From: Calonectria ilicicola
Lineage: Eukaryota > Ascomycota > Sordariomycetes > Hypocreales > Nectriaceae
NCBI GenBank assembly: GCA_020809705.1
Contig: CP085828.1
Coordinates: forward strand, 2,852,001-2,916,000
DNA: 64,000 bases
Direction: 5' to 3'
Made by a program: the position numbers and the translations under genes. The notes under the pieces are model-generated. The model did not search any database. It saw only the letters and a program-made list of their open reading frames with translations, and had not been told where the DNA came from. Below are positions 57,449 through 64,000 of this stretch, piece by piece (the first letter of the stretch is position 1; each line of letters begins with the position of its first letter).

Positions 57449-58465
57449 TATCCCCCCACACCCACAATCCGCGAAGAGGTTCTAGACCCTGACAAGAAGA
57501 AGTAATGGCCAGGAGGAAGCACGGTCCAGAGGAGCAGACCCTCAGACAAGCCAAGTCTTGTTCGACACGTTCGAGGTGGCTGACTTTCAATGGTTGGACA
57601 ACTTTGGCATAGACGTAACAAACCTATGAGTAGAAAAAGGACATGGGCCTCGTTACCACAGCCATGGCTTATTTTGGATTCGATAGAGGTTCACCGATGG
57701 TAGCTAGCGACGCTTGGTTTGTCTTACCACACAATCTTTGCCAGTAATCATGCCATGGGTGCGAAGGAGGGCTTATGCTCAAGTTGACGGATCCTTTGGC
57801 TGACCACCAAACTACAACACGGATCTCTCCCCGGCGACGATTGATTGCGAATTGATGTTTCCGAATTGGTGTTCCAAGGTCGACAGTGGGCGCTGGGCTG
57901 TAGCTCGTAACACCGGCCGTAAGGAGGAATCCCGAGATGATTGATGAGATTTTAGCACAGTTTAGTATCGCCACCCTCCAGTTTGGTTGTGTGTATGTGG
58001 TGAGAAAAAGGCCCGAGTCGGCGTTCGTTCCCGTCGCGCGGTGGATGGTGGGCATCACGTTGTACCAGAATATTGGGTGTCGGGACCGTTGTTGGACGTC
58101 GGAAATCGGAACATTTCTTGGTGGGTTCCGAAGACGGCGAGCGGCTCCACCATGTACATGTGTCAACGAAGGGCGTCGATACGTGGGGAACTACTTTGGG
58201 ATGCGACCTGTAGATGTCAAACAAGGTTCAATTAGGCTAGGAACACTAGGAGTAGATGCTTGGGACTGGGAAGCCATCAGCCCAGAGCCTCATCGTGGGC
58301 AACGATAATGATTACATTGCTCTCGGATCCAACAGTGGGGATTCGGAAAGTGGGATGTGGGATGGCTCGAGGAATTTATTAAAGAGGCATCCGTCGTTTG
58401 AACTTGTGCGACCGAAACTCGACAGAGACAGTCAACGATAGTCGAAAACCAACTGATCAACCATT
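57449..58465. other. Intergenic, 1.0 kb
   Basis: Overlapping frames on both strands (for example 57669-58166 minus) have no recognisable domain. This may be promoter sequence of the decarboxylase. Confidence 0.5.
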
Positions 58466-60097
58466 ATGGATTCCCAAGAGTTCCGTGAGGCTGCCAAGGC
58501 CGCCATTGACGAGAGTGAGTCCATGCTCATGACGCCCATGACTTCCCCCCTCCCCCTCCCCCGCGCTTCCGCTTTCGCATCCACAAAAAAAACACCATGA
58601 CTACTATTATGAGTTATCACCACCACTTGCTAACAACTGCGCATTGCAGTCACCGAATACTACGAAAATGTCGAGGACAAGCGCGTCGTCTCCGACGTCA
58701 AGCCGGGTTACCTGAGGCCTCTGCTGCCCTCGTCTGCCCCCTTGGATCCTGAGCCCTGGTCGGCCATCCACGCAGACATCCAGTCCAAGATCATGCCCGG
58801 CATCACGCATTGGGCCAGCCCGCGCTTCATGGCCTTCTTCCCCTGCTCCAGCAGTTACCCGGCAGCCCTCGCGGAGATGTACTCCAACACCTTCAATGGC
58901 GCCCACTTCAACTGGATCTGCAGTCCCGCCGTCACCGAGCTGGAGACGGTCGTCATGGACTGGCTCGCCCAGGCCATGGGCCTCCCCGAGTGCTACCTGA
59001 GCGGCGGTAGCACACATGGAGGTGGTGTTATCCACGGCAGCGCCAGCGAGGCCATTCTCACCGTCATGTGCGCTGCACGCGACAAGTACTTGGCCGCCAT
59101 CACAGCCCACCTCCCCGACGATAGTGAAGAGAAAGAGGAGGCGACCTGGCACTACCGCAGCAAGCTCGTTGCTCTGGGCAGCGCGGGCTCCCACTCAAGC
59201 ACCAAGAAGGCTGCGCAAGTTCTCGGAGTGCGCTTCGCCGCCATCCCCGTTGAGGAGAAGGATGGTTTCGCCCTGACCGGTGAGGCCGTTAAGAAGACAG
59301 TAGCCGACCTCCGTGCCCGCGGCCTCGAGCCCTTCTACCTGACGGCCACCCTAGGCACCACTGACGTGTGCGCCGTCGACGACTTCGCCGGCATCGCAGA
59401 GGCCCTGGTCCCCACGGCTGAGACTGCGCGCGATATCTGGGTCCACGTTGATGCCGCATACGCCGGGTCCGCATTGCTCCTCGAGGAGAACCAGCCGCTC
59501 GCTGTGCCGCTGGCTCACTTCCACTCGTTCAACTTCAACCCGCACAAGTGGATGCTCACCACCTTTGACTGCTCCGCCGTCTGGGTCCGCAGCCGCGCTT
59601 GGCTCATCCAGGCGCTGAGCATCAAGCCTCCCTACTTGCGCAATGAGTTCAGCGACAACGAGCTCGTCACCGATTACCGTGACTGGCAGATCCCCCTAGG
59701 CCGCCGCTTCCGCTCTCTCAAGTTGTGGTTTGTCTTGCGCAGCTATGGTGTCCGCGGCCTACAGGCTCACATCCGCAATGGCGTCACCCTAGGTGAGAGC
59801 CTCGAGGCCAAGCTAGCCAGCCGTCCTGACCTGTTCACCATCTTTACGGCTGCGCGGTTTGGTCTTGTCACATTGCGGGTCAAGGGAAGCGACGAGGACG
59901 ACGTCAACACCCGCACGGAGCGGTTGTACGAGGCCATTAACAGCGCTGGTGAGTTTTACCTCACGAGTACCGTCGTCAACGGCAAGTTTGCCATCCGTGT
60001 ATGCACGGGAGTGGAACGTGTCAAGGAAGAGCATGTCCAGAAGATTTTTGATGCACTTGTTGAGGAGATTGAGACCGGTGCAGCCAAGAAGGCCTGA
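58466..60097 (+). CDS. PLP-dependent aromatic-L-amino-acid decarboxylase-like enzyme
   Basis: Two exons (58466-58514 and 58650-60097) encode 498 residues, the usual size for group II decarboxylases. It begins MDSQEFREAAKAAID, as in AADC, followed by PGYLRPLLPSSAP, ITHWASPRFMAFFPCSSSYP and the catalytic-site regions HGSASEAILTVM, LGTTDVCAVDDF and VHVDAAYAGSALL. The PLP Lys is K316 in NFNPHKWML. Substrates of homologues are tyrosine, DOPA, tryptophan or 5-hydroxytryptophan; which one applies here cannot be read from the sequence. The gene is GC-rich with strong codon bias, in contrast with its AT-rich, intron-rich neighbours. The 135-nt intron contains a C-rich tract and joins in phase 1 (A with TC). 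Confidence 0.93.
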
Positions 60098-60657
60098 AGA
60101 ATCAACATGCTCCCTACTGGATAAAGGGTCAAAGGGAGCTCAAATTCTTATCACAAAGTAAATGAATAAGCCTAGGTTTTTTTTCCCGCATCGTTTTAAG
60201 GTAGATTGACTGTTTCGCCTTGTGTTGGCGCAGACGTCTAGCGTTTAGATGGTTTGAATAAGATACCGAACACCTTCCAACTTTACAGTTTTTGTGAGCA
60301 TCTTTATACAGTGCTGATATTGATAAGCGGGGTACTTTGCAGTCCACATTGACAATGATAAACCTCAATCATCGCCCTCTTCTCGCTCTCTTTAAACAGC
60401 ATTGGTCTGCTCTTATTTGTAGAGTTTGAGCCTCTTACATTTAGAGAATGCACTGAGATTTAGTCATGTGCTGAATTGGAGCTTGCATTTGCCCTGTCTA
60501 ATGATCGCACAACATTTTTTTTTTCATAGCATCAAGTAAGCTACTGCATTTATTCTCATTTACCACCTTTTAGTGTAGTTGGCCTATAGAACAAGCCCAG
60601 CTAAAGTGCAGAAGCTCTCAATTCTCAAGTACCAGTTCAGCCATACCGCGAGAAACC
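60098..60657. other. Intergenic, convergent 3' flanks
   Basis: AT-rich 3' flanks of the decarboxylase and lyase genes. No gene seen. Confidence 0.5.
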
Positions 60658-63600
60658 TTAGACATTGAGCTCTGCAACACCAGTGCCCTTGATGTACTCG
60701 GCATATGGAGCCAGCTGCTTCTCTACGGGACCTCCAGCACCGCAATACTTCTCCACAATCTCCGCACTGCGGCCGGTGTAGCTGCAGAATGAATTTTAGT
60801 TTTGTTTCTCTCAAAGCACATTCACGCATATGATTGGGGTCACTAACAGCTTTGCATCGAGCATGCCATCAATATCGCCCCAGATAGGCTTGAAGAACTC
60901 GGTGTTTTGGATACGTGCCACGAGGTCATTTGGTTTTCCCTAGTAGCGGTGATCAATATTTAATGCTCTTTATGATGGCCATAATAGGCTGGATTAGACC
61001 AAGTCAGACTCAACGTACTTCGTTCTTTACAACACTGCCGGCTTGGCCCGAAAGGACACGGATTTGCTCGTGGGTTCTGTCCAGTCTTTAGCATTAACCA
61101 GCTTAACGGTACTATGTACGTTACTCACTCTTGTCTAGATGCTCCTCGTGCGACCATTCTCATGATGATCTGCGATAGTTAGAATTATTCTTTAAATAAT
61201 ATGTATAAACTTACCGTCTCAGTGATCATGAAGGGGAGTTCTTCTTGGATTCTGCTAGAGATGCGCTTGGGGTAAACGACCAATCCACTGGAAACATTGT
61301 CCAGTCCAATGAGAATTGCATCTGCGAGGAGGAAAAGCTCTGATGAAGGGTTAATAACCATTTTAGTAAGCTCCTTCCATGGAAAAAACTAACCTGGAAT
61401 GTCAATTCCTTTTTTTTTCTGTTAGCATCTGTAGAACAATAGCTCCGGGAATGGTATTGGGGGTTGAATATTCTCGCAAAGCTGGCTGCGTGTTGTGAGG
61501 AGGGGTGTGTAGACCACCTCCATCTCAGCGGCTTTCAAATAGCCAAGCCCAAAATTTACATGAATAGGATAAAAGGAAGTACTTACTGCGGATTGCACTA
61601 TCGTCGAGTGTTCTCTCCATCCTAACTTCGGTTAAAAACCCATAATAGATGTGGGATTACATGACTAACCATTGGTCAGATAGAGTATTGGCAAAGCTGG
61701 CTGGCTTGGACATCAACTCGCGAGCCAAGCTGTATACTCTCTCGCAACGCATCTTTACAGGTTAATAAATTGCTAAAAGAAAAGAAGAGTAAGATGGATA
61801 TATCTACCGGGTTCACTTTGTAGGCCTAACGACATAAAAGTTAGCATTGTTGATAGAGATTCTGCAGGGCACTCACCATAGCGGAAGATCCAATCTGGTT
61901 CGATTCGTGGGGCTCTAGTCACAGAAGGCAGTTAGCTCATAACCAAAGAAAAGAGAAATAGCTGGTAAAGGTTCTCTGCGATAAGCTGCCACAGATTTTC
62001 TCTTGGCCTTCGAATCCTTTAGATGGAAGGCAGCTATAGCAATTGTGTTGACTCGACCCTATACAATTGGGTTGATAGATCCTACCTCCCCTTTTGGGAC
62101 GAGATCGATGGGTAAAAGGGAATAATTTTCAAATATTACCTTCAATCTCCTTCCAGGTAGCCAAGTGGCGCAGATCTCCTGTGATTTTCTGGGCAGTAGC
62201 ACCAAGACCGGCGACAGCGTTGCCGATGATCAGGTCTACCTTACGGGTGCTTAATCGCGGTGTTAGTATATTTGTTTACACCGAAATTGGAGACTGGTTG
62301 CGAGAAGACTCAGGCAGGTATGAATCAAAACTTGGAGCAATCTTACTAGGTTTGAGTGGAAATATCCTGCACCATATTAGCAATGGGGTCAAAAGTGGAA
62401 AAAAAGTATGAATAGGAATCTGGATTTCAGGCACGAGACCATCAATAATACTTACATAGCAGCTTGGGAAACCAAGCTTTTCGCAAAGAAGGTCGTTTAG
62501 CTTGTCGCACTTTGCAGAGTCTCCTTGGAAGCTATAAACGAAGCATTAGCCTTGCTTACATGACTAGGTTCATAATCATCTTTCACTTACATTTCCAAGA
62601 ATGAGGCTTGTGTGCCAGTTGTTCCTGCACGCGGTTAGAAGCCGGAAACATAAGGGTGATCGTTGTGGTTCATAGAATGAAGGACTGAAGCCACATACCT
62701 TGGGCACCTCGAAACTTCAACTCGCTGCGGACTTGCTCAATGCTGTGGAGATCAAACTAAATGGAGTCAGAAGATCTGTGAGTCGATACACGATTCGCCA
62801 CGAAACCTACCATGAGATCCTGCACCCATTGGGCCGCTGCCGAAAAGTTAGTGATGCTTACAGGGGTAAATACAGACTTGAGTGGCTTACCTCGTTTTCC
62901 GACGGTGATCAACTACTTAATTAGCAAGCGGTTGATAAAAAGATGGCCTTGCTAATTGAACAAATGTTTTGGAACAGATGTTCAAATAGCACGACTCTGG
63001 AAAAACGGGATGATAAAATTACCTGAGCTGCCTGCAAATGGGTGTATGCGAGGGTGGGTTCTCCTAAATAATAGTTAGCAAGAGTGGTCCATATAATAAT
63101 CTCGCCGTATTTTTTTAACAAAAAAGAAAGACTTGCCTTTCCATTCAAGTGCAAAGGAGGACAGGTTAGAAATAACCTTGGCCAATTTGTTGGCCAGCAG
63201 ATCCAGGGCATCGCGCATCAGGATCAGCTCCGTGTTGTCGGTGATAAAGCAGCTTGTTGCGCCAAGGTGCAGCACACCTGCTGCCGCAGGTGCAGAAACA
63301 CCAAATGCATGAACGTGCTACCCTTTAGTTAGCAGGGAGCAAAGAGAAGATAATAGGTGACTGCCAACGACTGGCAGTTAGCTTACAGCCATGACATCCT
63401 ATAATACGGTTGGTTAGTAAATAAGATTTCTTGCGAAAATATGAATCGGTTTCCCTACGTGTCTGCGAATCTTTTCCTCGATACGGGCAATCTCGAACTC
63501 CTCATCAGTAATCACGAGATGGGCCTCCATTTGTTCAAGGGCCTCGGGAGTAATGGTCTCGATTCCAAGCTCTCTCTCACTCTCGGCAAGCTTGAACCAG

Positions 63601-63811
63601 AGTTTTCGCCAGGTCGAATGTCTATTTTCTTTTAATCCTAACGATTCATTCTATTTAACACAAGACAAACATACCTCGAACGTTGACTGAACAACTTAGA
63701 CATGGCGGGGCTGCAGTAGCGAGTGGTCAGAGATGTCTGGTAGCTGTCGAAGGACGAGTTGCTAGCCTTGGAGCCCTGCTCCTTGGCTGTGGTGCGACCG
63801 TCGGTTGCCAT
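60658..63811 (-). CDS. ADE13: Adenylosuccinate lyase, highly fragmented by introns
   Basis: About 22 exons give roughly 501 residues, slightly longer than yeast Ade13 (482). The enzyme cleaves adenylosuccinate and SAICAR in purine synthesis. Joined landmarks in order: [73 protein letters not shown], the fumarase-superfamily signature [42 protein letters not shown] and a conserved LNV end. The catalytic Ser loop and the His of THLQ are intact. Small exons include 12 nt (63387-63398, DVMA), 15 nt (61394-61408) and 18 nt (61808-61825). One intron, after LEWKG, begins with GCAAGT at the GGAAAG|GCAAGT junction near 63137. Exon 1 is 63675-63811 and exon 2 is 63459-63621. Nearly every intron has CTAAY plus YAG. 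Whether this is the only copy in the genome cannot be seen. Confidence 0.88.
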
Positions 63812-64000
63812 TTTGAATTTCTGTAATCAGCCTGATTGACTATCTGTGGTGTGAAGATGTAGATCAGAGATGTGAGGGACTTGAGAAAATTTTCCTCTCA
63901 GCGAGTCAATTGATGGCTGGCCTCCATTTTAGAGTGGCCGGATGAGTCAGCCACTCAAACCACAATGCAACTTATTAAAGTCTAGTGGAAAGCTGAGTCC
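63812..64000. other. Upstream flank of the lyase gene
   Basis: Short promoter-side sequence at the window edge. No further gene seen. Confidence 0.5.

Noticed and set aside
57669..58166. 165-codon minus-strand frame before the decarboxylase
   Set aside because: Overlaps an opposite frame of similar length, has no domain and is probably promoter DNA.

Overview
The window is nuclear DNA of a filamentous ascomycete, most likely a sordariomycete of the order Hypocreales (inferred from gene content and gene style, not proven). Almost every gene has short introns of about 45-190 nt with GTRAGT-type donors, CTAAY branch points and YAG acceptors. Genes lie on both strands without operons, and intergenic spacers range from tens of bases to several kilobases. 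I see no tRNA, rRNA, intact transposon or CRISPR array.

Layout. 0.1-1.9 kb: AFG1 mitochondrial ATPase. 1.9-7.1 kb: long gene-free spacer. 7.1-9.3 kb: membrane-anchored SH3 protein. 10.2-10.9 kb: small secreted cyanovirin-N-like protein. 11.8-18.3 kb, minus strand: BTB/POZ protein, a six-exon TFIIIC zinc-finger subunit and the GPI transamidase GPI8. 18.3-23.9 kb: gene-poor tract holding a remarkable small cysteine-rich secretory gene (19185-20358, minus). 23.9-53.1 kb: dense housekeeping block with a histidine phosphatase-fold protein, carnitine carrier, zinc CDF transporter, ALG1, an E2 enzyme, SNU23, DPH5, a BLI-3-like flavin-fold protein, a conserved fungal protein, an ECM11-domain protein, TDA10 kinase, FOX2 and an RBR ubiquitin ligase. 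53.2-64 kb: accessory-looking tract with a defensin-like secreted peptide, a Zn2Cys6 regulator, an aromatic amino acid decarboxylase-like enzyme and an adenylosuccinate lyase broken into about 22 exons.

Main discovery candidate. The gene at 19185-20358 appears to be assembled from 14 exons, eight of which are exactly 3 nt long. Each is bounded by canonical splice sites. The only consistent frame gives a signal peptide, a 12-cysteine mature region and a polar/Ala-rich tail. The adenylosuccinate lyase gene shows the same intron density in a gene whose protein family is easy to verify. Next to these, a three-exon gene encodes a CS-alpha-beta defensin-type peptide of 66 residues.

Working together. 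FOX2 and the carnitine carrier are both fatty-acid catabolism genes, and both carry several CCTCGG/CCGAGG hexamers upstream, the core recognised by FarA/FarB-type regulators. The Zn2Cys6 regulator, decarboxylase and lyase at 55-64 kb could be a small metabolic cluster, but this is only inferred from adjacency. All exon structures were read by eye from splice signals and protein continuity.
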